NCBI GenBank assembly: GCA_016342325.1
Contig: JAEINR010000008.1
Span: forward strand, 47,242-111,241
From: Desulfobacterium sp.
GTDB lineage: Bacteria > Desulfobacterota > Desulfobacteria > Desulfobacterales > Desulfobacteraceae
Direction of reading: 5' to 3'
Length of the DNA: 64,000 nucleotides
Made by a program: the position numbers and the translations under genes. Numbering within the stretch: position 1 is the first letter of the stretch; every line of letters begins with the position of its first letter. A model generated the notes under the pieces. The model was given only the letters and a program-made list of their open reading frames with translations. It was not told where the DNA came from and searched no databases. Shown here piece by piece: positions 1 through 8,430 of the stretch.

Positions 1-581
1 TTTTCAATTCCAGTGGCTGAGAACATAAGCTCATAATCTGCTGCTGTTTCAACGTTAAATGAATAGCTATATTCAAGCCAGTCCATAAAATCGTCTCTCA
101 CTCCATCAGCGCTGCCGGAGAGTAGCGGATCTTCTTGAGGGGTGAGATTGCTGTTATATATCCAAAAATCTATGCCATTGTCATTGGGGGTATGGGTTCG
201 AGCCATATACCAGAAAGAAAGGTTATACATGCCGCGGTCTAAAAAAACAGTTTGCGTAATAGAACTGTTAGAGTTTGGATAAGGGTGGCTGTCGAGTTCT
301 ACATAAAAATTCTGGGAATGAGCCTGGACAACAGTATTATATTGAATTTCAACTCCTGAATCACTATCGCCGGAGCGCCATCCCTCAATGGAGTCATATA
401 CATCCCATTGCCCGGATACCATCTCATCTAGTTTGATTTTATTGACGAGACCTTTATCCGGAGAATAGTTTTGTATACTGTCAAAGTTTCCGTTCACTAA
501 TGGTAATGCGCTTGAGGTTCCTGCAATACCAGCCAATATGGATGTAAACAAAAATATTACAAGTAATTTTTTCATTTTCAT
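1..581 (-). CDS. Secreted DUF642-like / PEP-CTERM-type protein, 3' end outside the window
   Basis: The frame stays open from the ATG at 581 to the window edge, so only the first 193 codons are visible. A signal peptide is clear: a Lys-rich start, a hydrophobic run, then cleavage near GTSSA. The mature part carries NGNFDS, a tryptophan-rich EGWRSGD segment, FYVELDSH, SITQTVFLDRGMYNLSFWY and DNGIDFWIYN. This order is typical of the DUF642/choice-of-anchor beta-sandwich found in secreted, often PEP-CTERM-anchored proteins, but the anchor itself would lie outside the window. An AAAGGA ribosome binding site precedes the start. A role in binding extracellular polysaccharide is inference from the family. 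Confidence 0.6.
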   Translation of the reverse strand, partial: MKMKKLLVIFLFTSILAGIAGTSSALPLVNGNFDSIQNYSPDKGLVNKIKLDEMVSGQWDVYDSIEGWRSGDSDSGVEIQYNTVVQAHSQNFYVELDSHPYPNSNSSITQTVFLDRGMYNLSFWYMARTHTPNDNGIDFWIYNSNLTPQEDPLLSGSADGVRDDFMDWLEYSYSFNVETAADYELMFSATGIE

Positions 582-1013
582 GTGTCCTTTCAACCCTAGC
601 GAAGACAAACAAACCGTCTTCCCATGGTTCCTTTGAGGTTCTCGTCCATATTTCTGTAACCGTTCTGCCTTTGTTATCTATTGAATAACCAATAGCAATG
701 AATATGCCAGTATCTTGAAAGTTGGGGTAAGTTGCTGAATTGGTAGGGAAATATAGGGCAGGGTGTGCCGTGTTTGTTTTATGCTATTGTTAAAGTGTTA
801 CGTTTAGTAAATAAAAAGGCCTACTTTATGTGTTTTTATGTAAAAAAGGTAACATATTCGGTCTTGAACAACGCATATTGTGATAATAGTCTGATGTTTT
901 TGGAAACACATAGGAAGGTAAGCCATAAAAAAATCCTTTTTTGCACCAGCGTGGCCCTGAATGGAGACACCCTGGGTAAAAAGGATATTTAAAGCTTAAG
1001 TAACTGAAATGAT
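582..1013. other. Gene-poor interval with an orphan open frame
   Basis: I see no complete gene here. On the minus strand an open frame from about 768 down to 590 reads as coherent protein (for example GYSIDNKGRTVTEIW and EDGLFVFARVER) but has no ATG and a stop just upstream. It may be the remnant of a broken gene in front of the DUF642-like gene. The 75-codon plus-strand ATG frame at 765-992 has no ribosome binding site and no family features. The only other structure is the terminator hairpin at 927-988. Confidence 0.35.
927..988 (-). terminator. Rho-independent terminator of the first tRNA-Ala gene
   Basis: On the minus strand a long imperfect stem is formed by ATCCTTTTTACCCAGGGTG and its near complement (about 20 bp with a few mismatches). 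It is followed by a run of seven T, complementary to A927-A933. It lies about 30 bases past the CCA end of the tRNA-Ala gene and is oriented to stop its transcript. Confidence 0.5.
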
Positions 1014-1097
1014 AGTTTTTGGTGGAGCTGAGGGGGATCGAACCCCTGACCTCATGGCTGCCAGCCATGCGCTCTCCCAGCTGAGCTACAGCCCCTC
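1014..1097. repeat. 84-bp direct repeat, copy 1 (whole tRNA-Ala gene)
   Basis: This stretch is identical to 2681-2764. It covers the whole tRNA-Ala gene plus about 6 bases beyond its CCA end. Similarity continues at lower identity into the promoter, which shares the -35, the -10 and the 17-base spacer length. The two copies bracket a 1.6-kb decayed segment containing an integrase remnant. Confidence 0.85.
1020..1095 (-). tRNA. tRNA-Ala(GGC), copy 1
   Basis: The 76-nt minus-strand sequence folds into a full cloverleaf. The acceptor stem is GGGGCTG/CAGCTCC with the G3-U70 wobble pair that identifies alanine tRNA. The D arm is GCTC/GAGC, the anticodon stem CATGG/CCATG encloses loop CTGGCAG (anticodon GGC), and the T arm is AGGGG-TTCGATC-CCCCT. 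The 3' CCA is encoded. It has its own promoter and terminator. An identical gene lies 1.67 kb away. Confidence 0.97.
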
Positions 1098-1111
1098 CTA
1101 AAAACAGCGTC

Positions 1112-1140
1112 TTTATAGTCTATGGGGCTTTCCGTGTCAA
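1112..1140 (-). promoter_or_regulatory. Sigma70-type promoter of tRNA-Ala copy 1
   Basis: On the minus strand TTGACA (1140-1135) and TATAAA (1117-1112) are separated by exactly 17 bases, 17 bases upstream of the tRNA 5' end. The same arrangement precedes copy 2, which supports the call. Confidence 0.75.
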
Positions 1141-1362
1141 CTAAAAAAACAATCACGCTGTTTTTTTGAAGCTTACTTTTGCGGGTGCCTCAAATAATTG
1201 CCGATTAATACCCTAGGTTTGATTCTGTCAACCGTGCTGGCCTGAATGTCCATCCTTCGTTCCAATATATTTCATTCTGCAACTTCTTTATTGCCTTCTT
1301 AATTGATGATAACGTTCTTTATATGCACGAAATTCAAATACCTGTATGGGATTTTTTTATTA

Positions 1363-1803
1363 ATGTCAGAAGAAATCATAGAATCAGCCAAAGCCGTTCA
1401 AGAAGTTGCCAAAGTAACTTGGAAAACAATTCAAAGTACAGAGAGCAATTGGTGATTTTTTTTCACGTGTAATGAACGAAAATATAGAAGCAACATGGGG
1501 AATGCTTTTGTGAGGATAATTCAGCAGCTTGAGTCTGTTGTTCGAGTTAAGAATAGTGCTTCGAATTTATTTTGATGTTCGCAGGAATTGATTTTAGGTA
1601 AATTGCAGATCGATGGGCGGACGTTTCGGACCTCGATTGATAATTTGATAAGACAAAGACTTGCCGCAACCTATGTTGAATATGGAATTATTAGTGAAGA
1701 TAATTACGATGAAAAGGAAACATCTGTTGATCAAGGGTATCGTGTGGTCTGTCTAACTGATTTGGGGTATTAATTCGTCAAAGCATGTCTACCAATAAAA
1801 TAA
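1363..1803 (+). pseudogene. Remnant of an Abi-alpha-like (DUF4393) gene
   Basis: The first frame starts MSEEIIESAKAVQEVAKV and hits a stop after 30 codons. A second frame continues DFFSRVMNENIEATWGMLL. After a further gap, GKLQIDGRTFRTSIDNLIRQR runs to YRVVCLTDLGY, a TAA stop, and then FVKACLP. The order (EAAKAVQEVAK-like start, LTxxGxxFxxACLP-like end) resembles DUF4393 proteins, some of which are linked to abortive infection. If so, the middle of the gene is deleted and at least two stops and one frameshift break the rest. The family assignment is from memory of the motif pattern and moderately sure; that this is a broken gene is much surer. Confidence 0.45.
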
Positions 1804-2168
1804 TGTCGATGGATGGCCCTGGTGATGACGATCGACAGCAAGAGTATCAGAGTGAGTGTTAAATCTGAAGAGCTTAATTCCTGCGTGGGAACAGTTCGGG
1901 ACGTAATTTCCTGTGGGAGTAATTTCGACCGTCAGCACCAGAAGGATACCTTTAATCATATTCACCGGGATCTGTCAACTCTCCAATTAGCACCAGTATG
2001 GGCTTGCCAACTTTAAGGTAATAGTTGGCGAGTGGCGAATCCTTCAAGATCCCCTGGTGTCAAAGGTCTTAACCGCTTTGGTAAAAAATCTGTTTGACCC
2101 TGCTGCTATTTTGACTTGCTCAATAATGCCACTAAATCAACTCAGAGTTAACAAATAAAGGTTTGGCC
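1804..2168. other. Decayed interval, no supported gene
   Basis: A 67-codon plus frame (1813-2016) is present but has no ribosome binding site and no recognisable family features. It lies between two clear pseudogenes, so this stretch is probably part of the same degraded insertion. Confidence 0.3.
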
Positions 2169-2384
2169 GTGACGAATCCCAACCACCCGACCAAAGGCTC
2201 CAAGATTTCAGTTGAACCGATCGAGGCCATCAAGGCTGCAGACTATGAGCCTGATGATTACGTTTTTCGGTATCAGTGAGGGGGCGTGCTGACTGTCCCT
2301 TCATTGTTCCGGTTGGTCAAGACGTGGTGCAAGATGATTCACCTCAAGGGAAACTATGCAAGCCACACGCTTCGTAAGGTCTGA
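2169..2384 (+). pseudogene. Tyrosine-integrase remnant, internally deleted
   Basis: One reading frame begins VTNPNHPTKGSKISVEPI, a typical N-terminus of a tyrosine-recombinase subfamily. It then jumps to ADYEPDDYVFRYQ, a stop codon, and GGVLTVPSLFRLVKTWCK followed by GNYASHTLRK. HTLRK is the H-x-x-R box of the catalytic domain. The core-binding domain between the two parts is gone, the catalytic Tyr end is missing, and a TGA interrupts the frame. The gene is therefore dead. It lies between the two tRNA-Ala copies, as expected for an element that once integrated at a tRNA gene. Confidence 0.75.
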
Positions 2385-2680
2385 CATTCACAAACGATAC
2401 CTTACCGATGTCCAAGCTTATACTTCAGAGTACACTGTTGAGTTGGTTTTTTAGCGATGTTTTTTGGTGGGATTTTATCCCGCTGCTACCAATTTTAATC
2501 CTGGTTTTTGCAGTCCATTGGTTCGTGCTATTATCTTCCATGGAAAAGCAGGGGCCTAGGGTTTGGGTATAACGTAGGTAGGTGTCAAAACAAAAAAAGC
2601 TCCTTCAACTGAAGACGTACCTTGAATCAGTACTTTACAGAAGAAAAGAGCCTAAAATGTGTCTAACATATTGGTTTGAC
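2385..2680. other. Interval after the integrase remnant
   Basis: The only frame of note is a 54-codon hydrophobic ORF at 2408-2572 (MSKLILQSTLLSWFF..., one possible membrane helix), with no ribosome binding site. I do not call it a gene. The rest shows no family match that I can see. Confidence 0.3.
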
Positions 2681-2764
2681 AGTTTTTGGTGGAGCTGAGG
2701 GGGATCGAACCCCTGACCTCATGGCTGCCAGCCATGCGCTCTCCCAGCTGAGCTACAGCCCCTC
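2681..2764. repeat. 84-bp direct repeat, copy 2 (whole tRNA-Ala gene)
   Basis: This copy is identical to 1014-1097 across the tRNA-Ala gene. It marks the right edge of the decayed segment. Upstream similarity extends through the promoter at reduced identity, so the copies could be an ancient tandem duplication rather than simple att sites. Confidence 0.85.
2687..2762 (-). tRNA. tRNA-Ala(GGC), copy 2
   Basis: Base-for-base the same 76-nt cloverleaf as copy 1: anticodon GGC, G3-U70 acceptor wobble and encoded CCA. It has its own TTGACA/TATAAA promoter, so both genes are probably expressed. Having both intact means that loss of one copy through integration or recombination would be tolerated. 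Confidence 0.97.
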
Positions 2765-2778
2765 GAAAAACTTTGCAC

Positions 2779-2807
2779 TTTATAGTCGATGCGGTTTGCT
2801 GTGTCAA
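2779..2807 (-). promoter_or_regulatory. Sigma70-type promoter of tRNA-Ala copy 2
   Basis: Minus-strand TTGACA (2807-2802), a 17-base spacer, and TATAAA (2784-2779). Spacing and distance to the tRNA match copy 1. Confidence 0.75.
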
Positions 2808-2933
2808 TGAAAAAAAAGGCATGGAACGAAAAAAAAGTGATATTCAATTAAGTATTGACACAACCTCTTATATAACGGTATGAAAACAGTTTCATAATCG
2901 AATTTATCTATTTGGGATAGTAAGGAGAGTGTA

Positions 2934-4826
2934 ATGCTCAAGTACATGCGTGAAAATACCGGGTCATGGGTTATTAAAATCCTGCTTGGTCTTATTGTTT
3001 TAGTGTTTGTTTTTCTTGGAATGGGTTCCATCGGATCCAAGCGTGGCAACCAGGTTGCCACAGTCAACGATGAGCCGATAACCATGGATGAGTACAAACG
3101 ATCTTATCAAAATATTCTTGAGCAGATGCGCCAGCGGTTTGGAGATAATCTCAACGATGAGGTTCTTGAGATGCTCCAGGTGAAAAAGCAGGCCCTTGAC
3201 CGGCTCATTGACGAGCGCTTGGTTACAAGCGAGGCTGGCAGGCTTAAGATCAGCATCTCCGACCAGGAACTTCGTGATTCGCTTCTTAATATTCCGGCTT
3301 TCAGGAAAAACGGTGCATTTGATGCTGCAACCTACAAGATGGTGCTTACAAGGAACCGCATGAGCCCGGAATCCTTTGAGCAGATGCAGCGGGAAGCGTT
3401 GAAACAACAAAAGGTTCGGGATCTTGTTTTAAGTACCATCACGGCATCGGACCAGGAGGCCAGGGAGTGGTACACCTATGGTAAGACTGAGATGGGTATT
3501 GATTATTCCACGTTTGAGCCGGCGGCCTATAAAGATATCAAGCCCGATGACAAAAGCGTGACCGAATACTATGAGGCCAACAAGGAAAATTACAAGTCCG
3601 AGCCCAAGGTTAGTGTTGAATACCTTGAGTTTGCAATCAATGATTATAAGGATAAGGTTGCGATTTCCGATGGGGACATCAAAGTCTACTACGAGGAGAA
3701 CCTTGAACAGTATCAGGTTCCCGAGAAGGTGGAGGCTCGCCACATCCTGATCCGGATTCCGGAGGAGGCTGACGAGGCTGCAGTTGAAACGGCAAAAAAA
3801 GAAGCCGAAGCGATCTACGATAAGGCGGCAAGTGGTGACGATTTCTCAGAGCTTGCAAAGCAGTTTTCCCAGGGACCGACAAAGGATAGCGGCGGATACC
3901 TCGGATCGTTCTCCAAGGATACCATGGTAAAACCCTTTGCAGATGCGGCCTTTGCCATGGCTCCCGGGGAGATCAGCAAGCCTGTTCGGTCCAGTTTCGG
4001 CTGGCACGTGATCAAGGTTGAAGCCAAATTTCCGGCCGCCACGACCTCCATTGAATCGGTGACCACCGATATCCGGAAAAAACTTGAATCTTCCGAGATC
4101 AAGAACCTTGCCTACGATGATGCCGGCAAGGCCTTTGACGGCATTATCGACGGGGATGATCTGGAGCAGGCAGGTCTTGTTACTGGAAACAAGGTTCTTA
4201 CGGCAGGGCCGTTCACAAAGAAGGGACCCGACGCTGTGGCCTCAGACAGCCGACGATTTGCAGAGGCGGCGTTTGCTTTGCCCCTGAAGGAGATCGGTGA
4301 GGTTCAGGAGATCGGGGATGCCTATTACATTATTAAGCCCGTCGAAAAAATCGAGCCTGAGGTTCTGGCCCTTGAAGCGGTTCGGGCAAGTGTTGTAACC
4401 GATTTGACTGCCAAGCTTCAGCAGGAGCGGGCAAAGCTTGAGGCGGACACTTTTCTTGCTGCGCTGAAAGAGAGTAAGGATTTGAAGTCCCTGGCCAAGG
4501 AAAAGGGTCTTGAGGTAAAGGCGTCTTCCCTGTTTGCCCGGGGCGGCTCAGCACCCGAATTTGGCGGGAATCAAGAAATTGCACGGGCCGCATTTGAGCT
4601 CACCTCCAAGGCCCCCATCTACTCCAAGGTGATCCAGGGTAATGGCAGTTACTATGTCATCGCTTATCGGGAGAAAAAATTGCCTGATGATGCCGAAATC
4701 AACGAGAATCTGGCGGATGTGAAAAAATCGGTTGTCCAGTCGAAACAGGGCAAAATCTACGAAGAATGGCTCCAGGAACTGAAGAAACGCGGCACAATCA
4801 AAATCGAGCCGGGATTCCTGAATTAA
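2934..4826 (+). CDS. ppiD: PpiD/SurA-N-type periplasmic peptidyl-prolyl isomerase
   Basis: A 630-residue inner-membrane-anchored chaperone facing the periplasm. Residues 1-12 are polar and basic, 13-32 form one membrane helix, and a SurA-N-like chaperone domain follows (NDEPITMDEYKRSYQNILEQ, about 44-180). A parvulin domain spans about 266-363, with the family signatures EARHILIRIP, FSELAKQFSQGPTKDSGGYLG and FGWHVIKVE. A second degenerate parvulin-like repeat and a C-terminal chaperone region complete it, as in E. coli PpiD (about 620 aa). The family helps newly exported proteins fold at the Sec translocon. AAGGAGAG precedes the ATG. A TTGACA at 2855-2860 may be its -35. The M16 peptidase follows 66 bases later, so the two may form an envelope-quality operon. 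Confidence 0.9.
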   Translation: MLKYMRENTGSWVIKILLGLIVLVFVFLGMGSIGSKRGNQVATVNDEPITMDEYKRSYQNILEQMRQRFGDNLNDEVLEMLQVKKQALDRLIDERLVTSEAGRLKISISDQELRDSLLNIPAFRKNGAFDAATYKMVLTRNRMSPESFEQMQREALKQQKVRDLVLSTITASDQEAREWYTYGKTEMGIDYSTFEPAAYKDIKPDDKSVTEYYEANKENYKSEPKVSVEYLEFAINDYKDKVAISDGDIKVYYEENLEQYQVPEKVEARHILIRIPEEADEAAVETAKKEAEAIYDKAASGDDFSELAKQFSQGPTKDSGGYLGSFSKDTMVKPFADAAFAMAPGEISKPVRSSFGWHVIKVEAKFPAATTSIESVTTDIRKKLESSEIKNLAYDDAGKAFDGIIDGDDLEQAGLVTGNKVLTAGPFTKKGPDAVASDSRRFAEAAFALPLKEIGEVQEIGDAYYIIKPVEKIEPEVLALEAVRASVVTDLTAKLQQERAKLEADTFLAALKESKDLKSLAKEKGLEVKASSLFARGGSAPEFGGNQEIARAAFELTSKAPIYSKVIQGNGSYYVIAYREKKLPDDAEINENLADVKKSVVQSKQGKIYEEWLQELKKRGTIKIEPGFLN

Positions 4827-4840
4827 CCATATATAATAGA

Positions 4841-4870
4841 GTGGTGCAGGCGCTCCATCGCCTGCATCAC
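4841..4870 (+). other. Intercistronic stem-loop between ppiD and the M16 gene
   Basis: GTGGTGCAGGCG (4841-4852) pairs with CGCCTGCATCAC (4859-4870), 11 of 12 pairs with a 6-base loop. No T-run follows, and the M16 ribosome binding site begins a few bases later. It looks more like an mRNA-stabilising or attenuating hairpin than a full terminator. Confidence 0.5.
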
Positions 4871-4892
4871 CCTAATAAGGTAGAGAAAAGCC

Positions 4893-7733
4893 ATGTATCG
4901 GGTAAAGCTGTTTTTTGTTGTTTGTCTTTTTGGTATAACGGCTTGTACTCAAGCCGGTAAGAATATAACCCATTCACCTGAGGCCCGGTCCGGTCCGGAG
5001 CGTCTTGAAACTGATTCCCACCTCATCCGGGGAACCCTTCCCAACGGTTTTACCTACCTCCTCCTTGAAAATTCAAATCCGGAAAACAGGGTCAGTATGC
5101 ACCTGGACATCCAGGCCGGTTCCATGAACGAGACCGAGGAACAGCGAGGGGTGGCCCATTATCTAGAGCACATGCTCTTTAACGGTTCCACCCATTTCAA
5201 GCCCGATGAGCTGGTTGAATATTTTCAGTCCATCGGGATGCGTTTTGGTTCGGATGCCAATGCCCATACCGGCTTTTTTGAAACCGTTTATGACGTTTTT
5301 CTTCCTGCAGGCGACCGGGAGAGCATTGATCAGGGTTTCCTGGTTCTTGACGATTTTGCCCGGGGTGCGCTGATCCTCGACTCTGAAGTCGACAGGGAGC
5401 GGGGGGTGATCTTGTCGGAGAAGCGGGAGAGGGATTCGGTTTCCTTTAGAACCTTGGAGGCGACCCTCGAATTTGAGCTTCCCGGGTCAAGGATTGCGAG
5501 GCGTTTTCCCATTGGCACGGAAGCGGTCATCACCCAAGCCGATCGGGCGCTGTTGAAAGGGTTTTACGATACCTGGTACCGGCCCGACACCATGGTTTTG
5601 GTGGTGGTTGGGGATTTTGATGTTGCCATCGTGGAAACGCTCATCAAGGAGCGGTTTTCCGGGATGCAGCCCAGGGAAGCAAAGCAGGTTGTGAATAGGG
5701 ACTCCTGGGAAGGGGCTTCCCAAGACAGGGCGTTTTACCACTTTGAGCCGGAAGCCGGAAACACCACTGTTTCCATTGAGACGGTTGTGCCGGTGCCGTT
5801 TGAGGCGGACACCCTGGCGGCTTTCAAGGAAAGAGCTGTGCGGGATGTGGCTGAGGCAATTGTGCAGAACAGGCTGTCCAGAGCTGTGAGGAAGCAGGGG
5901 GCCCTTCTTTCCGATGCCGGGATCTATTCCGGTAGTTTTCTTCAGGGCGTTCATTTTTCGGCCATTACTGCTGAAACCCAGCCCGACCGGTGGGAGGAGA
6001 CCCTTGGTGTTCTGGAGAAGAGTCTTCGAAGGGCCCTCGAGTTCGGTTTCTCAGACCAGGAACTGGCCCGGGTAAAGGCAGATTTTATCCAGGAGCTGGA
6101 AAGCTTCGTCAAAGAGGCTTCCACCCGGAAGAGCAGTCAGCTTGCCCGGGAAATCATCCGAACGACAAACAAGAAACAGGTGTTCCAGTCTCCCCGGCAG
6201 AGACGGGATATCCTGGAACCCTACATTCGGTCGCTTACCCTTGGGGATGTGGTACGGGCCTTCAGGGATACCTGGGCCAAGGAGCATCGATTGGTTCTTG
6301 TGACCGGAAGTGCTGTCATTGATTCATCAAGCGGATCTGGTGCCGACCAGGTGATATTAACGGCGTTTAACCGGAGCCGCTCCCAGGCCGTGTTGCCCGC
6401 ACAGGGTCATGACCGGGTCAGTTTTCCCTATCTTCCGGAACCTGGAACCCCTGGCCCAATCAAGGCGCAAAAATCCATTGATGACCTTGGTATCTCAGTT
6501 GTAGAATTTGGCAACCAGGTAAAATTGAGTCTCAAGCCCACAGAGTATAAAAAGGGTGAATTTATTTTCAAAATCGGGTTTGGCCAGGGAATGAAGGCTG
6601 AACCTGAAGATATGCCCGGGCTCGCCCTCCTTGGTGCCAGTGTCATCAATGAGAGCGGATTTGGAGGAATTGATAAAGATCAGCTGGAAGAGACGCTGGC
6701 AGGCAGGAACGTAAATATTCATTTTGTGGCCGGTCCGGACAGGTTTTTTCTGGAAGGCTCTGCCGGACCTGATGAGGCTGAGCTGGTATTTCAACTGGCT
6801 CGCACCTATCTCCTTGATCCAGGATTCAGGGCCGATGCTCTAACGCTTGCAAAGGAGCGGTACAGGCAGATGCACAGGGAGATGATTGGAACTCCCCAAG
6901 GCGTCATGGAACTCAAGGGAAGAAGGTTTCTGGCCAATGGCGATTCCCGATTCGGCCTGCCGACCCTGGAGGCCGTGGAAGCAATCACCCTCAAGGATAT
7001 TGAATCCTGGATGAGGCCCTTTTTTGATCATGGCAGTGTGGCGGTTTCCGTGGTTGGGGATGTGGACCCATCCACAGTGGTCGACGCCGTTGCCCGGAAT
7101 TTGGGATCCCTGCCTGAACGGGACGGGGTCGTACTTGAGCAGCATCGTTTGGATCCCGGCTTTCCCGTTGGAAAGTCCCTTGAACTAACCGTGGATACGG
7201 CCTTGGACAAGGCCTTGGTTCAGCTGGCGTTTCCAACCGACGATTTTTGGGATATTGGGCAGACCCGGCGTTTGAATCTTGTTGCTGCCATTTTTTCGGA
7301 CCGGCTCAGGAAGAACGTGCGTGAAAAATTAGGCGCTTCCTATTCTCCCTATGCGTATAACGATCCCTCCAGGTGCTATGACGGGTATGGAATCCTGCGC
7401 GCCGTTGTGGGGGTCGAACCGGGTGCCGCCCCCATGGTGATGGATGAGATCCAGTCAATTGCCGCCTCCCTTGCCGAAAACGGGGTGAGCCAGAAGGAGG
7501 TAGATCTTGCGCGCAAGCCAGTTCTAACCCATATCAAGGACATTAAAAAGTCCAATGGGTATTGGCTCGAATCCGTACTCTCAGGTTCTGGCGATCATCC
7601 CGAAAAATTTGAATGGGCAAGGCGCATTCTCGATGATTATGAATCGATAACCGTTGACGAAATCAACGAGCTTGCAAATAATTATTGCGACCCGAAAAGA
7701 GGGGCTTCAATTGTTATAAAGTCCCTTAATTAA
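4893..7733 (+). CDS. M16 family zinc metallopeptidase, lipoprotein
   Basis: A 946-residue insulinase/pitrilysin-type peptidase. The N-terminus is a lipoprotein signal with lipobox ITAC (Cys18), so the enzyme is tethered to a membrane facing the periplasm. The inverted zinc motif is HYLEH (His89, Glu92, His93), with the third ligand expected in the ERGVILSE region near 170. Two M16 halves are visible: an active N-terminal one and a C-terminal inactive one (PKRGASIVIKS end) carrying the R/Y-type GASYSPYAY element near residue 815. Double-length M16 proteins degrade peptides enclosed between the two halves. AAGGTAGAG sits 8 bases before the ATG. It follows ppiD on the same strand. Confidence 0.9.
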   Translation: MYRVKLFFVVCLFGITACTQAGKNITHSPEARSGPERLETDSHLIRGTLPNGFTYLLLENSNPENRVSMHLDIQAGSMNETEEQRGVAHYLEHMLFNGSTHFKPDELVEYFQSIGMRFGSDANAHTGFFETVYDVFLPAGDRESIDQGFLVLDDFARGALILDSEVDRERGVILSEKRERDSVSFRTLEATLEFELPGSRIARRFPIGTEAVITQADRALLKGFYDTWYRPDTMVLVVVGDFDVAIVETLIKERFSGMQPREAKQVVNRDSWEGASQDRAFYHFEPEAGNTTVSIETVVPVPFEADTLAAFKERAVRDVAEAIVQNRLSRAVRKQGALLSDAGIYSGSFLQGVHFSAITAETQPDRWEETLGVLEKSLRRALEFGFSDQELARVKADFIQELESFVKEASTRKSSQLAREIIRTTNKKQVFQSPRQRRDILEPYIRSLTLGDVVRAFRDTWAKEHRLVLVTGSAVIDSSSGSGADQVILTAFNRSRSQAVLPAQGHDRVSFPYLPEPGTPGPIKAQKSIDDLGISVVEFGNQVKLSLKPTEYKKGEFIFKIGFGQGMKAEPEDMPGLALLGASVINESGFGGIDKDQLEETLAGRNVNIHFVAGPDRFFLEGSAGPDEAELVFQLARTYLLDPGFRADALTLAKERYRQMHREMIGTPQGVMELKGRRFLANGDSRFGLPTLEAVEAITLKDIESWMRPFFDHGSVAVSVVGDVDPSTVVDAVARNLGSLPERDGVVLEQHRLDPGFPVGKSLELTVDTALDKALVQLAFPTDDFWDIGQTRRLNLVAAIFSDRLRKNVREKLGASYSPYAYNDPSRCYDGYGILRAVVGVEPGAAPMVMDEIQSIAASLAENGVSQKEVDLARKPVLTHIKDIKKSNGYWLESVLSGSGDHPEKFEWARRILDDYESITVDEINELANNYCDPKRGASIVIKSLN

Positions 7734-7755
7734 AGTCGCTTTCTGCTAGGAATGG

Positions 7756-7784
7756 CCCCGGGGCTAGTGTGCCTCGGGGGTATT
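7756..7784. terminator. Hairpin between convergent M16 and PilZ genes
   Basis: CCCCGGGGC (7756-7764) pairs with GCCTCGGGG (7771-7779) around a 6-base loop, with GTATTTT after it on the plus strand. It starts 22 bases after the M16 stop and overlaps the last codons of the opposing PilZ gene, so it may serve as terminator for the plus strand. Confidence 0.5.
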
Positions 7785-8165
7785 TTCCACTGTTTCGATT
7801 ACGTTGTTTCTCAAGTAGAAGTCAAGGTCGAACAACTGTTTAAAGGTCAGTTCCGTAAATCTAACACGTCGTTTTCTTAGTTTCATGGAACTGAACGAGG
7901 GATAGTTGGTTATTTCGTAATCTTCAATGGTTTTAAAGGGCAGTTCTCCGACATAATATCCAAGGCTGCTCAAGAAGATCGACCGTTCCGGCTTATCTTC
8001 TCTGTCATCGTTGTTGTCGATATATTTGAATGCAAGCCCTCCCATGCTTATATCGACGATTTGGCCTAACTTTCTCGAATGGGGGCTGATCGCTGCGTAA
8101 GCCCCTTCTTTCGCTCTATATCTCTTGTTTTTTCGTCTTTCAACTGTTCTTTTTCTGGTAGCCAT
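7764..8165 (-). CDS. PilZ-domain protein
   Basis: A 133-residue protein. The ATG at 8165 is chosen because AAAGGAA lies 6 bases upstream. An in-frame TTG further out has no such site. The PilZ signature is RRKNKRYR followed about 25 residues later by DISMGGLAF, the RxxxR and D/NxSxxG elements that wrap cyclic di-GMP. The C-terminal half (RRVRFTELTFKQLFDLDFYL) is a less common extension. It is a stand-alone domain, so it would act by binding a partner. An HD-GYP phosphodiesterase elsewhere in the window (49788-51002) shows that the organism also has enzymes of this signalling system. Confidence 0.8.
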   Translation of the reverse strand: MATRKRTVERRKNKRYRAKEGAYAAISPHSRKLGQIVDISMGGLAFKYIDNNDDREDKPERSIFLSSLGYYVGELPFKTIEDYEITNYPSFSSMKLRKRRVRFTELTFKQLFDLDFYLRNNVIETVENTPEAH

Positions 8166-8324
8166 GTTGAGTTCCTTTATAGACACCAATGTATGTTAAA
8201 ATAACGACGTTGAAGGGTAAGAATGCAAATAATATACCGTTTGTTTACATTCGGGGCGAATGGCGGGGATAGGATCGTTACCCTAGGGTAGATCGCTTTT
8301 CTCGTCGCCATGTGATGATAAAAA

Positions 8325-8357
8325 GTCATCCAGTTACCCAATTTAACCGGATAACTG
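8325..8357 (-). terminator. Possible terminator after the asparaginase gene
   Basis: CAGTTACCC (8331-8339) and GGATAACTG (8349-8357) form an inverted repeat with 8 of 9 pairs. On the minus strand a short TTTTTA follows 6 bases later. It lies about 75 bases past the asparaginase stop, at the end of the long minus-strand gene run. Confidence 0.4.
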
Positions 8358-8430
8358 TTCGGGATTTTGTGTAAATGTGAAGAAGTTGTAATACTTCTTA
8401 TGGAATAATCTTCTCATTTGACATTTTTCT

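Noticed and set aside
2408..2572. 54-codon hydrophobic ORF between the integrase remnant and tRNA-Ala copy 2
   Set aside because: No ribosome binding site, lies in clearly decayed DNA, and no family features.
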